From: Strigamia acuminata
Lineage: Eukaryota > Arthropoda > Chilopoda > Geophilomorpha > Linotaeniidae
Direction: 5' to 3'
DNA: 64,000 nt
Assembly: GCA_949358305.1 (NCBI GenBank)
Contig: OX442315.1
Coordinates: forward strand, 2,418,001 to 2,482,000
The position numbers and the translations under genes are program-made. Of the stretch, positions 35,472 to 45,713 are shown one piece after another. Positions within the stretch are counted from its first letter, which is position 1; each line of letters begins with the position of its first letter. The notes below the pieces were generated by a model. The model was not told the origin of the DNA and searched no databases. It was given only the letters and a program-made list of their open reading frames with translations.

Positions 35472-37169
35472 ATGAACCAGTGTCGTAGTCTTCTCGTCAT
35501 ATTTACTTTGATTTTGCTTACTGTTGAAGTTGTTTTGTCAACATCCTTAACCGAACTATCAGGTAACTAGAATTCAGAAAAAAAGCACGAAAGCTGCATT
35601 CGAAAAGTTGTTTAAACTAAAAAGCATTTTTAAACTACCGGACTCAAAGTAAAAAAAAAATGGTGGCCAAAAAGCAAAATATGTATATACAGTATATACA
35701 GTACCGGTGTATACAGTGTTTAATTGCAATTTAAAATGAACTTTTTGAATTCAGTAAATTTTACGCAGTAAATGTAGCAATCTCCAAATATTCTTAAATG
35801 ATTTTCAGAAGAAACTACCAATGAAGAGAGGGAAGAGTAAGTTAATGTCATCAGTTTGTGCAAGTACCAACCTTGGACATAAAAAACGTCCCAGCATGAG
35901 TGTTTTTGGCTGTATCCACCAGGTAGTGCAAAAACTCACTGATAACTTGTGACAAATGGAAATTGAAATGACGTCACACAATCATCTAAACCAGCGGTCG
36001 GCAACTGGCGGCCCGCAGTCCGGATCCGGCCTGCGGAAGGTCGAAACTTGGACCGCCAGATATTTTTTATTATATTTTTTTTGGGTATTTTTGTTGTTTT
36101 TTGGTGTTTTTTTGATTTTTTTGTTTTTTTTGGTGTTTTTGGTGTTTTTTGTGTTTTTTTTGTTTTATTTTGTTGTCTTTTTCTGGACTTCAAAAAAAAT
36201 TTTCACTAGTATCCGGACCCCACTCAAAATTACTTGTCGACCCCTAATCTAAACCAACGACGTGAATGTGATGGTGTGACATCATTTCAATGTTAATACG
36301 TCATAAATTATCAGTGAATTTTTGCACTATCTGGTGGATAGAGCCGAATACGTTCATTCTGCAGGAAAGCTTCAAGATGGACTGTGACGATTTTTATATC
36401 CAAGGCTGTACATACATGTAGTACACATGCACACTACAATGTACTGTTTGATGATTCTGCTTCGCGTAATAAGCTACCAAGATATTCCTATCACTATTGC
36501 TGATAAACCTTAACGAATAATTCAAGCAAACAAACAATAATCGAAAAACGGGTAAATACTGGATTTCCGGATCTAATCGTGTGTAAATTGGGTCGCATCA
36601 GCTGGTTGAATGTCCGGGCGGGTTGAGGACATGGGCCGGGTTGTCGGCATCGATAAGATTCGGTAAGATTTTTATTCTTGTATTTAGTAGTTTGAATGAT
36701 TTGGGTCAGCAGCCATTTTGTGTATTTGTTGTGTGTTTGCATAGTGACGCACCAGAATTAATTGACTCAGTCATGTGATTGTAGTCATCTGCAATGTGAA
36801 TCTCCCAACCAATGGGAGTATTTCATGTACTTTTTGGAATAGAGTTTAGCTTTATGCAGTCAGTAATTCACTTTAGCTCGCACAATGTCTTTGCCTATCT
36901 CGTGTAAATATCGTTTGTCGGCAAAAGCGAAGGCAGGAATCGTCACAAGTGATTAAAGAACTATAATTAATTGTAATCGTTTTATGTCTAGGCCATGTAT
37001 AGCACTTAATGAACGTTGTGGTCATCGCATGGACGGCTGCTGCAAGACAACTCAAGCGTACGGACAGACTGAGTCTGCGACAGTGGGTTGTCGTATGTTG
37101 TGGCCCGATGTTTATAATTATTGCCGTATAGTTGTTGGTACAGATTACACTTGTAAGAAAACAAACTAA
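35472..37169 (+). CDS. Secreted cysteine-rich peptide, unit 6 copy
   Basis: Exons 35472-35562, 35809-35836 and 36992-37169; poly(A) signal 37198-37203. The gene is complete, but the gypsy LTR starts only 57 bp after the poly(A) signal. Confidence 0.72.
35992..36246 (+). mobile_element. hAT MITE 1, unit 6
   Basis: Co-amplified copy of the MITE at 1640 with the same TSD. Confidence 0.92.
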
Positions 37170-37260
37170 CTGTTAAATGAAGTGAACATTTAAGTAAAAT
37201 AAAATTAATGTTGCAAACGATTGGTTATTATACTTCTTAGCGTTGTTACTCTTCAAACGT

Positions 37261-38256
37261 TGTCGCGCTCAACTCGGTCTGTCGCTGATACGTGGTATGA
37301 GTCACTCTCTAATCTCGCAATACCGCTTTACTCAAGCGGTTACCCAAATAATGTGAAACGGCAAACAATGTAAAATGGTAAATATAATAAATGTATTTAT
37401 TATATGGGAATGTACAGGTAAAAAGGATAAAATATGTAAAGGAATAAAGGTAAAAGGAAAGGTGTGTGAAGTTGGCGGGAAACTGGTCGAGGTCGTCCTT
37501 TGTTGGCGCTCTGGATCCAAGATGGCGTCCGCGTGGCAACGTGGTGTCGTCTTGGGCCGGCGTGGCAATGAATGGCGTCCTCGTCTCACGTTTCTCGTTC
37601 GGTCCTTCGGGCTCACGCTGGTCGGGCGCGAGTGAATGCCTAAAAGGTCTTACTTCTGGTCTGTTGTCTAGGTTTAGGGTTTTTTGTAGGTGTCCGGCGA
37701 TCACACAGCGGCGGACGCTTGGTGGTTCCCGGCGATACACACAGCGGCGGGAACGCTCGTCGTGGTTACTGCAATTTAGGCTTGTGCGACCGTTTGTCTG
37801 CACAACTCGCTAAATTGGAGTAGGTTTACTATTTCTAGCTGGCTTGCTAAAATAGTGTGGTAATCTTGTTTCGCAGGTTACTCTGCGGAGGTTAACACAA
37901 ATCAATCGTACTCACGTTGAAAGTCCCTTGTCCTAGGTCACTCCTGAAGTCTTTGTACTTAGGCTTGATCGTTTTAGGACGTTTGGCTTTTACGTGTATC
38001 TTGGTTGATTTTTGTGTTGGTTCTACCCGCTCAGTGCAAGGCGAATTCCTTTGCACAAAGCGGGGGGTGACAGGTGACTAAAGCCACCCAATAGTGGAGA
38101 AGACGTATCTCCCCCACTCCCCCAGGGCAGACGCCCGTCCATTGACTGGGAGTCAATGCTCTGAGGGAAGGGAGGCGCGCGTGCGACTCCCCCTTTTTAC
38201 CCGTATGTAGGCCACGAGAGAAACTCTTCGTGCCCCACCCCAGTCGGGTCACCACA
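37261..38256 (-). repeat. Gypsy 3' LTR (996 bp)
   Basis: On the minus strand it starts TGTGGTGACC at 38256 after a G-rich tract and ends in ACA at 37261. Over the 250 bp shared with the right LTR there are about nine substitutions and one indel, roughly 96% identity. The 38256 boundary is inferred from the TG and purine tract, as the matching end is outside the window. Confidence 0.8.
37322..37340 (-). repeat. Covarying hairpin near gypsy LTR end
   Basis: ACCGCTT and AAGCGGT pair perfectly around the loop TACTC. In the other LTR (63811-63829) the stem is ACTGCTT with AAGCAGT, a compensatory C-G to T-A change. Confidence 0.65.
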
Positions 38257-38270
38257 CGTCCCCCTCCCAG
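38257..38270 (-). other. Gypsy polypurine tract
   Basis: The minus strand reads GGGAGGGGGACG immediately before the LTR start. It lies 25 bp after the ORF3 stop. Confidence 0.7.
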
Positions 38271-38295
38271 CTCTGACCGCGCGTGTTCGGAGCGA

Positions 38296-39996
38296 TCAAT
38301 CCTTCTTGCTGGGACCCGACGCTGGATCCATCGCCTGGGCGAAACTCACTCCAGGGACGGGCGGCTCAGCGCCGGGCGGCACAACGCCGGGCGGCAGAAC
38401 CAGATCTCCAACCAAGGCTGAAGACTGGTCGCGGGGGTCCTCGTGCTCGGAAATAAAGCACAATTTGTGGCCGCCGGCTGGCTCGTACGGGGCACGTCTC
38501 CTCTCATGCAGCCAAACCCGCGGAATGAACGCTGAAAACCCGGAATTGGTGTGCCGGATCGCGTTCGCCTCCGCGGCCGTTCGAGGCGCACGGTGGGCCC
38601 TCAGCAAACGCTGATGGAGGATCAAATCGGTGGTCTGGCGCACCTGGTTGTGTAGCCAAACGAATACCGATTTTCCCTTGTCTCTCTGCGCGAGGATGAA
38701 CTTCCGCGTCGCTGTCGTCATCGACAGCTGAGAGAACTCGTCGCACAACTTCTCATAATAGTTCGTCGGAAGCTTCGCCGCTTTCGCTGGCTTGGCGCTC
38801 TTCGGAACTACCGCCTGCTTGACCGTCTCTTCCCGCGCTTCTTGGGCTGCGGGAGGCGTCAGGCTCTGGCGAGCGGCGGACATTGTTGGCGGCGTCCGGC
38901 ACAGCAGGCGTCTCGGCTTACCCGCCGCATTTGATAGGACGGGTGTCTGTGGTGCCGCCGCTGGTGGCATCGGTGGCGGCGGCGGAGGTGGAGTTGGGGC
39001 TCCACGTGAAGCAGTCGAAGAGGCGGCGTCGCTCTCCATCGGCTCTTCACTCGTGACCATCATTGCGTGTGACTGCGCTGACGGTGTTGGCTCCCACGTG
39101 GTAACGGCGTGGCGGAAGGCCATGCTCCGCAACTTATACCCCTCCCATTCGGGGTTCACCACGTCCCGGGTCAGCTCGAAGCGAGTCATCGCCGGGTTGG
39201 GGAGAATGGCGCTCCATTCCCCAACGAGTGCGCGAGGTATCTGCACACCCTCTCTGTCTACTACGGACCAACAGGCCATCGCCTGTCGTCCGACCCCAAA
39301 GAGCGAGGGGGTCAATAACTGGACCATGATTTTTGTCAAAGCCAGCTGTAGACTGCGCCGATTTACAGGGTTGCTGCGATCAGGGTCTGCAGCGAACGCA
39401 CGCGAGTGGTGCCGCATCATCGAAATCCCCTGCTCGATGAAATGGCGCTGAGTGACGTCGGCGCCCTGCAGAGCAGCGGCGGCGGCCCTCGGGTCCTCCA
39501 TCACAAACGCGAAGGCCAAGAGCTCTTCGATCGATGGATTGGCTGCTTCTCGAGCCAGCCGTGCGTTTTCGTCACGCTGTTCATACCACATCGCGGTGCG
39601 GTCGTGTCTTGCTTTGCTCGGGTAATATTCTCGGGCGTTATGGCATTCCCGCGCAATACTCTGGTGCACGGGCAGCATCACAGAGTCGTCGACGGCCAAG
39701 TCCGGCGTAGTGCTCGAACCCGGCATCGGCGGCGGCGGCGGAGGCTGCGTCGGCGGCGGCAGCGTCAATGACTGCTGTGCCGGCAACGGTTGCGACGTCG
39801 ATGACTGCGTCGGCAACAGCAACGTCAAAGACTGTTGTGCTGGCGGCGGCAGCGTCGCTTGCGCCTCAGTCGTCGTGACTTGAGACGCCGGGGCGGGCGT
39901 GACGGTGCTCGTCGGCGGAACGACGGCCGTGGGTCGCGAATTCACATCTTCGCTTAACCACCGTGCCACTTCGTGTGGAATCACGGTACCATCCTC
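38296..39996 (-). CDS. Gypsy ORF3, 3' part (after Copia B insertion)
   Basis: Continues the frame of the part at 46743-47866; the five bases 39992-39996 are the duplicated target site. It encodes about 565 residues: a Pro/Gln/Thr-rich segment, a charged helical region, a second poly-Pro stretch, an Ala/Lys-rich linker, then a basic C-terminal region. No enzyme motif, paired-cysteine pattern or membrane anchor is visible, so it is not a typical envelope. The stop is at 38298-38296. It was open when Copia B hit, because the two parts sum to a whole number of codons. Now it can only be read in this copy as a truncated product. Function unknown. Confidence 0.75.
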   Translation of the reverse strand, partial: EDGTVIPHEVARWLSEDVNSRPTAVVPPTSTVTPAPASQVTTTEAQATLPPPAQQSLTLLLPTQSSTSQPLPAQQSLTLPPPTQPPPPPPMPGSSTTPDLAVDDSVMLPVHQSIARECHNAREYYPSKARHDRTAMWYEQRDENARLAREAANPSIEELLAFAFVMEDPRAAAAALQGADVTQRHFIEQGISMMRHHSRAFAADPDRSNPVNRRSLQLALTKIMVQLLTPSLFGVGRQAMACWSVVDREGVQIPRALVGEWSAILPNPAMTRFELTRDVVNPEWEGYKLRSMAFRHAVTTWEPTPSAQSHAMMVTSEEPMESDAASSTASRGAPTPPPPPPPMPPAAAPQTPVLSNAAGKPRRLLCRTPPTMSAARQSLTPPAAQEAREETVKQAVVPKSAKPAKAAKLPTNYYEKLCDEFSQLSMTTATRKFILAQRDKGKSVFVWLHNQVRQTTDLILHQRLLRAHRAPRTAAEANAIRHTNSGFSAFIPRVWLHERRRAPYEPAGGHKLCFISEHEDPRDQSSALVGDLVLPPGVVPPGAEPPVPGVSFAQAMDPASGPSKKD

Positions 39997-40496
39997 TGTA
40001 GCGTGGTGGAAAAATAAAACGGGCCAGTGGAAGCTATTAATGGCCGAAATGAGCGTAATAATGACGACGTGGCACGGGCGCGCTTCTCCGCACGGCCTCG
40101 TGAAAACGTGTGTGTTTGCCACTTATCAAACGTGGCAAACAAAGAACAAAAGCTTAATAAAAAGCCTAAATAAAACGGTTTAATGAAAATATACACTTAC
40201 ATACTGCTATAAATGAAGAGAATACATAAAGGCGACCGTCCTGTGCGGGAGACGCCATATTGGATAACAAAAGCAAAAACGATAAGACACCATCTGGTGC
40301 TCACTTTACTAAGCGACAATATTTCACATTAAGTGAAAATTAAAGAAAATGATAAAGGGCGCATGGTGCTCAATGCTTAAAATACGATATGTATCAAAAC
40401 TAGATACATAAGTGGGGAAAACAAAACATATACATTATAAATAAATAAAGGAAAAACTCTGTAATTGTGAAATAATAAATGATCTCTTGATCTACA
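39997..40496 (-). repeat. Copia B 3' LTR
   Basis: 500 bp with TG/CA ends; matches 46243-46742. Confidence 0.98.
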
Positions 40497-40509
40497 AATT
40501 CCCCCTTTT
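40497..40509 (-). other. Copia B polypurine tract
   Basis: The minus strand reads AAAAGGGGGAATT directly before the 3' LTR. Confidence 0.85.
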
Positions 40510-40705
40510 CACAATCACAGGGATGAACAAATAACAAATGAAATAAGAAAGTCGAGACTGTAACCCCGGAAAAGACATGATTCCAATGTCGTATACAATA
40601 ATTATAACTAAAGAAAGCGAATTACCGAGCCGGGTACTTTTAGGGCACTTATAAACACAATTCCCAATCTAATGCTCAGTAATTCTCAAATTCTGGATAA
40701 ATAAA

Positions 40706-43700
40706 TTAGGAATGACGTATCCGATGAAAATCAAAAATGTTCGCAATCAGTAGATTAAGCCGGTCCGCACTTAACCACTTGGTGAATATGTCAGAGACGT
40801 TTATGCTCCCGGGTATTTTCCTCAGTTCGAAACGTCCCTCGGAATGCCACTCCCTGAGCCAGTGGAACTTCACACGGATGTACTTCGTGCGTGAATTTTC
40901 CACGTCATTGGTCGAGAACTGGATGGATGCCAATGCGTCCGAAAATATGATGGGCTTGGAAACACGATTGAGCAATGGAAGCTCGGAGTAAATGTGGTCA
41001 AGCCAATAAAGCTCTTTGACGACCTCCATTAATGCTACAAACTCCGCTTCCATTGTCGAAGCTGCGACGCTGGTCTGTTTTTTACATGACCATCCAATCG
41101 GTGTGTTCCCAATGAACGCAATATATCCACCAAAACTCAGGGAAGTAGCCACATCGCTGGCCCACGATGCGTCCGTGTAGGCCCAGAGTTGTCCCGATGT
41201 GCAGTTAGACAGTTCAATACAATAATTCGCGGTGTTAGCTACGTAACGTAGGACTTGAAGCAATGCTTTGATGTGTGCCGCGGTATAACAATTGTTGTAC
41301 TGAGACAGAGTAATCACGGAATATAATATATCCGGTCGGGTTCGAGATGCCAAGAACAGAAGGGATCCAATCAGCGATCTGTATGGGAAATCTGCCAAAT
41401 TTTCTTTTGGTCCCTTGACTAAAGTCGTTCCAGGTGTGACAGGCACTTTAATGACGTTGTCTGCCGTTATGCCAAACTTCTTTAACAGTTTCTCGATGAA
41501 TACGCTTTGAATCATGAAAGTTTGGCCCATATGTCGCACGAATTCGACTCCCAGCAGTTTGGTTATTGGTCCCAAGTCCACAATCTCGAATTTACTGCTG
41601 ATCAGTTGGAGTACTTGGGTCAAAATGCTCTTAGACGAATAAAATAGAACTATATCGTCCACGTAGACGAGCATGACCGCTGATTTGCCGAAAACGTAGA
41701 CACAGTTGCAGGCGGGCATCTTGCGAAAACCTAACTCTTTGAGAGTCTCGTCCAATTTTTGATACCATTCACGACCGGACTGGTGTAACCCGTATAACGA
41801 TTTCGTGAGCAACCAAACATTTTCCGGATCATCACACATTGCGCCTGCAGGAATTCTCATATAAATTCGATGTTTAAGCTCTCCATATAAGTAGGCGCAT
41901 TTTATGTCGAGGTGAGTGTCTTGCCATCCTTTGAGGACCACGAGGAGGCAAAAGAAGAAACGGATAAGCACGAAATTTACAACTGGGCTGAAAACTTCGT
42001 CGAAGTCAATCCCAATGGTTTGGCGAAAGCCTTGCGCTACTAATCTCGCGCGGTAACGATTGATCTTTCCGGTCGCGTCCGTTTTTAATTTAAAAATCCA
42101 TTTACAGCCCAATATTGTTGTATTTGGCGGTTTAGGCACTTCCTGATACACCTCCCTTTTCTTGAAGGTTCCGAGCTCCTCATCGATGGCTTCACGCCAT
42201 TTTGGTGCATCAGGGAATTTCCCAGCTTCGGAATAACTGGACGGTTCACGGCGGCATAAATGGATAATGGGTCGAAGTGGAGGAACCTCAGGCAATTGGT
42301 GTTCCATGTTGCCGAAGAAGAAAAGGTCATCATCGTAGATAATGCCCTCTTTATCACAATACTCTCGAATGTTCGGTTTTGAGCGCAGCCGTAAGCCTGG
42401 TTTCGGGAAGTAGTACACATCTATCTTTATTTGTCCGGGGAATTGATCTTTCCTCAGATGTTCCTCCCGTTTCCAGTGGCTACAAGGACCGGTGCCACCT
42501 ACGTAACGCCATTTATAAGATGTGGTGGCTGTAGGGATGATTGTTGGAGCAACAGTGTGAGCTTCAGTCGGCGCTGGTGGCGGACGATGCGTTGATCCAG
42601 AGCCCCGACGTGCCGTTACGAAAGGATTAGGTGAACCCGGAGGTGAATTGTCCGGGGTATGAAAAGGTGACACTGTCGGAGACAAAACAGGAGACGGTTT
42701 CGGAGTTGGAACCCGAACTGGTGGAGAAGGCGGTGGAGAAATACCTCCCACGGCACCTTGGGGTGTTGAATCGTCCGAATCATAATCACTCGACGTGTTC
42801 TGGTCTTCCGAGTCCGACATTCTGGCTGGCCAATCAGAATAACCAACGTTGTCGTCAAAATTCACCCTTGACGTCGTCGTAGGAACAGACTGGGCATTAA
42901 GATCTTCAGCCAATGACGTTTGTCGTCGAGAATTGTGACTCGATCGTCGAAAAGACTGTTTTTCATCAATCTGTACATGAATTGTTTCGATTACTTTATC
43001 ATCAATGGGGTTCCAGACACGATATCCTCTGGTTCCTGTCGCATAACCAACGAGAAACCCTTCCCAAGCTCGTGATTCGAATTTGCTTCTACCAGGGGCT
43101 GTGTAGTGGACCCAGCATTTAGATCCAATCTTGCGAAGGTGTCGGAGAGAAAGAGCTCGTTGGCGCCAGAGAATGTAAGGGACCTCATTGTTCAATCTGG
43201 AATGGGGACTTCTGTTCTTGACGTATGCAAAATTGACGGCAATCTCGGCCCAAAGCTCAAGAGGAAGTTGAGTTTCATCCAAAATTGCACGAAAATGGTC
43301 GGCCATCGTCCTATTTATTCGTTCGGCCGTTCCATTCATCTGAGGGGATGCAGGGTTAGTCCTCTGCGCTTGAATTCCAGAATCGTTGAGATATTTGGTA
43401 AATTCGTTGGAAATAAATTCCCCGCCTCGATCAGTCCGTATGGCTTTGATTCGAGTATTTGCTACTCGCTCGACACGGGAGACAAAGTCTTTAAAACACT
43501 GAAAAGTTTGTGATTTCTGGGCGATGGGAATTATCCAAGTATAACGAGTGGCGTCGTCAATAATTGTTAGAACGTAGCGAGCACCGCCGAATGATGTCGC
43601 AGGTGCTGGCCCCCAAAGATCCATATGCATCAGATCTAATGCCTTAGTGGTAATTGGATGTGGATCTGGTTTATGCGACGCTCGAATTGATTTAGCGATT

Positions 43701-45523
43701 CGGCAATGATTGCAGGCGAGCTCTTGGCGAACTTCTTCCGGTGTAAAACCATAAACTTGTGGGTTGTTGGCCAAAAGTCTAATGGCATTGGCGTGTAAAT
43801 GCCCTAACCGGCTGTGCCAAAGTCCCGTACTGTCCTTCTTTGACGTTGCAGTAGCAATTGGTTTTTGACCATTCTGCTTAATCTGCTTGCCTGGATTGGA
43901 TTTGGGAGGAATGCTATTCAGGGCCGTAGCATAGGACGGGACAATGGGGTTGGAATTGGTAAGGACAGGTGTAGGTACGGGAGGAGGATGGAAAGTCTGA
44001 GGAAGGAGATTTTTAGGCACTGGATTTGGCAACTCGATGCGAAAATCAGTAATGTCTCTTGTCTTCGACTTCTTGGATGCTTTCTTAATTTTTGGAAAAT
44101 CTTCCTCAACCGTAACCATAGTTTTAGGATTTGTAGATGGCAAAACCTCATTTTGAACTTGAGGATTGTTCACAGTAACTGTCGTGGGCGGACGCAATCC
44201 ATCGACGTAATACAATCCTCCCTTTTGTCTCGCGCGGAGGACGCTGTGTCTAATATCGGTTTCATACACATTTATTTCGGAATTAAATATGTGGATGTGG
44301 TGTTTATTATTGTCTATCCGCGATACCGAGATGAGGTTCGCCTCGAAGTTCGGAGCATACAAGACTTCGTGTAGATTCACCACACATTCGCAATTGTCAA
44401 TAAAGGTCTGAATTCGCACAGTTCCTTTTCCAGTAACCTGTGAATGGCCTTGGCCTAACTCAATGTCAAAAGGTGTAACTGGTTGAAAATCCGAAAACCA
44501 AGCCTTGACGTGAGAAACATGGTCCGTTGCCCCACAATCGACGATCCATTCCGAATTTTGCATGAAGTGTGCAATTGGGACCTCAACTTGTGGTGGCGCA
44601 TTCAAAAAGAAGTTGGACTCTCTTCGAACTTGAGAATTCCCCCTTGGTTTCGAATTATCTTGTTGATTTGCCTTCTGCTTGCGTTTACGGCTGGAACTGC
44701 GTGATTTGCGTTGAAAAGTGGCAGTTGGGCGATTTTTGTCAATTCTATTTGGATTCGGAGGATGTGGACAGCGATTCGCATAATGGCCCATGTCCCCGCA
44801 GTTATAACACTGAATTTGAGTTAATGGTCGTGAAGGGCGCGATTGGTCCCGTCCACGACGTTCATTGGCAAAAGCTTGAGATGACGAATTCGGATTATCC
44901 CGGGAAGAAATGGATTTGAGCCGGAGATATTCCGAAAGTAATTGGTCAGCTACTTTAATCGGCTTGAAGTCGTCGTCTGGCCAATGATATATTGCAAAAG
45001 AAACTTGGGAATATTCGCTGGGCAACATGTCCAAATACTGATAAGCTTTATGGTCATCTGATATTGTTTCTTTCACATCAGTCAATTTTCGGACGTGATC
45101 GTCCACTCTGCCGATGAAATCTACCATCTCTTCGCCAGGTAAGAGATGAAGACCAAGAAACTCGCGGCGCATAGCGGCCTTGCGAGCACGAGAAGATGGT
45201 GCATACACTTTTGCGAGGGCGTCCCATGACTCCTTTGGTGTATTGCAGGGATCTAAGACGGATCGTTTCGCCTCGCTCACTTGGCAGTAAATTAAACCCA
45301 ATGCACGGTCCTTTCTTTTCTTGTACTTTTTCAATTCCTTGTCATTAAATGTCTTAAGGTCGGCTTCCTCGGTGTCTTCCGTGACGTGATGCCACAATCC
45401 TTCTGACTTCAAATACATGCGCATCGATCTGCGCCATGATTCATAATTTCCGATTGACAAAATCGGAATTTTGCCGACCGACGCGTCTGAAGACTTGGAC
45501 ATCGTGAAAAGAAGCACTGACAC
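40706..45523 (-). CDS. Copia B Gag-Pol polyprotein, about 1600 aa
   Basis: Single intact ORF. The likely start is the internal ATG at 45502 (eighth codon), because Copia C aligns from there with a similar MxK start and a shared GNYESWxRSMRM motif. The CX2CX4HX4C zinc knuckle is near residue 240. The protease motif reads DCGAT rather than the usual DSGA (near 328). The integrase core has DLWGPA near 636 and DRGGEF near 698. A long Pro/Ser-rich linker precedes the RT. RT has YVDD near 1287 and RNase H has TDASW near 1451. It supplies all proteins for its own transposition. No stop or frameshift is present. Confidence 0.96.
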   Translation of the reverse strand: MSVLLFTMSKSSDASVGKIPILSIGNYESWRRSMRMYLKSEGLWHHVTEDTEEADLKTFNDKELKKYKKRKDRALGLIYCQVSEAKRSVLDPCNTPKESWDALAKVYAPSSRARKAAMRREFLGLHLLPGEEMVDFIGRVDDHVRKLTDVKETISDDHKAYQYLDMLPSEYSQVSFAIYHWPDDDFKPIKVADQLLSEYLRLKSISSRDNPNSSSQAFANERRGRDQSRPSRPLTQIQCYNCGDMGHYANRCPHPPNPNRIDKNRPTATFQRKSRSSSRKRKQKANQQDNSKPRGNSQVRRESNFFLNAPPQVEVPIAHFMQNSEWIVDCGATDHVSHVKAWFSDFQPVTPFDIELGQGHSQVTGKGTVRIQTFIDNCECVVNLHEVLYAPNFEANLISVSRIDNNKHHIHIFNSEINVYETDIRHSVLRARQKGGLYYVDGLRPPTTVTVNNPQVQNEVLPSTNPKTMVTVEEDFPKIKKASKKSKTRDITDFRIELPNPVPKNLLPQTFHPPPVPTPVLTNSNPIVPSYATALNSIPPKSNPGKQIKQNGQKPIATATSKKDSTGLWHSRLGHLHANAIRLLANNPQVYGFTPEEVRQELACNHCRIAKSIRASHKPDPHPITTKALDLMHMDLWGPAPATSFGGARYVLTIIDDATRYTWIIPIAQKSQTFQCFKDFVSRVERVANTRIKAIRTDRGGEFISNEFTKYLNDSGIQAQRTNPASPQMNGTAERINRTMADHFRAILDETQLPLELWAEIAVNFAYVKNRSPHSRLNNEVPYILWRQRALSLRHLRKIGSKCWVHYTAPGRSKFESRAWEGFLVGYATGTRGYRVWNPIDDKVIETIHVQIDEKQSFRRSSHNSRRQTSLAEDLNAQSVPTTTSRVNFDDNVGYSDWPARMSDSEDQNTSSDYDSDDSTPQGAVGGISPPPSPPVRVPTPKPSPVLSPTVSPFHTPDNSPPGSPNPFVTARRGSGSTHRPPPAPTEAHTVAPTIIPTATTSYKWRYVGGTGPCSHWKREEHLRKDQFPGQIKIDVYYFPKPGLRLRSKPNIREYCDKEGIIYDDDLFFFGNMEHQLPEVPPLRPIIHLCRREPSSYSEAGKFPDAPKWREAIDEELGTFKKREVYQEVPKPPNTTILGCKWIFKLKTDATGKINRYRARLVAQGFRQTIGIDFDEVFSPVVNFVLIRFFFCLLVVLKGWQDTHLDIKCAYLYGELKHRIYMRIPAGAMCDDPENVWLLTKSLYGLHQSGREWYQKLDETLKELGFRKMPACNCVYVFGKSAVMLVYVDDIVLFYSSKSILTQVLQLISSKFEIVDLGPITKLLGVEFVRHMGQTFMIQSVFIEKLLKKFGITADNVIKVPVTPGTTLVKGPKENLADFPYRSLIGSLLFLASRTRPDILYSVITLSQYNNCYTAAHIKALLQVLRYVANTANYCIELSNCTSGQLWAYTDASWASDVATSLSFGGYIAFIGNTPIGWSCKKQTSVAASTMEAEFVALMEVVKELYWLDHIYSELPLLNRVSKPIIFSDALASIQFSTNDVENSRTKYIRVKFHWLREWHSEGRFELRKIPGSINVSDIFTKWLSADRLNLLIANIFDFHRIRHS

Positions 45524-45626
45524 AGGGAATGACTAAATTTGATTGAAGCACTGAGACTGGACGTCTCGAAGCACAAAACGTCGCACTGAGAATCGGAGCA
45601 CTGTCAAGGCGGAAACCACGATGGGG

Positions 45627-45646
45627 AACCGATGCTACAATCGGTT
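45627..45646 (-). other. Leader hairpin I of Copia B
   Basis: AACCGAT and ATCGGTT form a perfect 7-bp stem around the loop GCTACA. The Copia C counterpart (57362-57381) has the same loop with two compensatory pair changes. It lies 125 bp upstream of the gag start. Confidence 0.75.
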
Positions 45647-45669
45647 TAAAAACCTTAGGCAAGTATCCC

Positions 45670-45713
45670 CCTAACGTCCTTTGCAAGCCACCTGGGGCCA
45701 CGGGAGTGTTAGG
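45670..45713 (-). other. Leader hairpin II of Copia B
   Basis: CCTAAC (45670-45675) pairs with GTTAGG (45708-45713); in Copia C the pair is CCTAGC with GCTAGG. The enclosed CCACCT can pair with AGGTGG, which overlaps the same right arm, so two folds compete. Confidence 0.65.

Larger units (their letters stand above)
34512..37260. repeat. Tandem array unit 6, cut by gypsy insertion
   Basis: Matches unit 1 positions 160-2908, then switches abruptly to the gypsy LTR at 37261. The peptide gene with its poly(A) signal is retained; the Ig exons and everything to their right are not in the window. The remainder of the unit should resume beyond the gypsy element, right of the window. Confidence 0.95.

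Noticed and set aside
37309-37803. 164-codon minus-strand ORF and its overlaps
   Set aside because: Within the gypsy LTR; no domain, and LTR reading frames are usually accidental.
38792-39451. 219-codon plus-strand ORF
   Set aside because: Antisense to the GC-rich, proline-rich part of gypsy ORF3.
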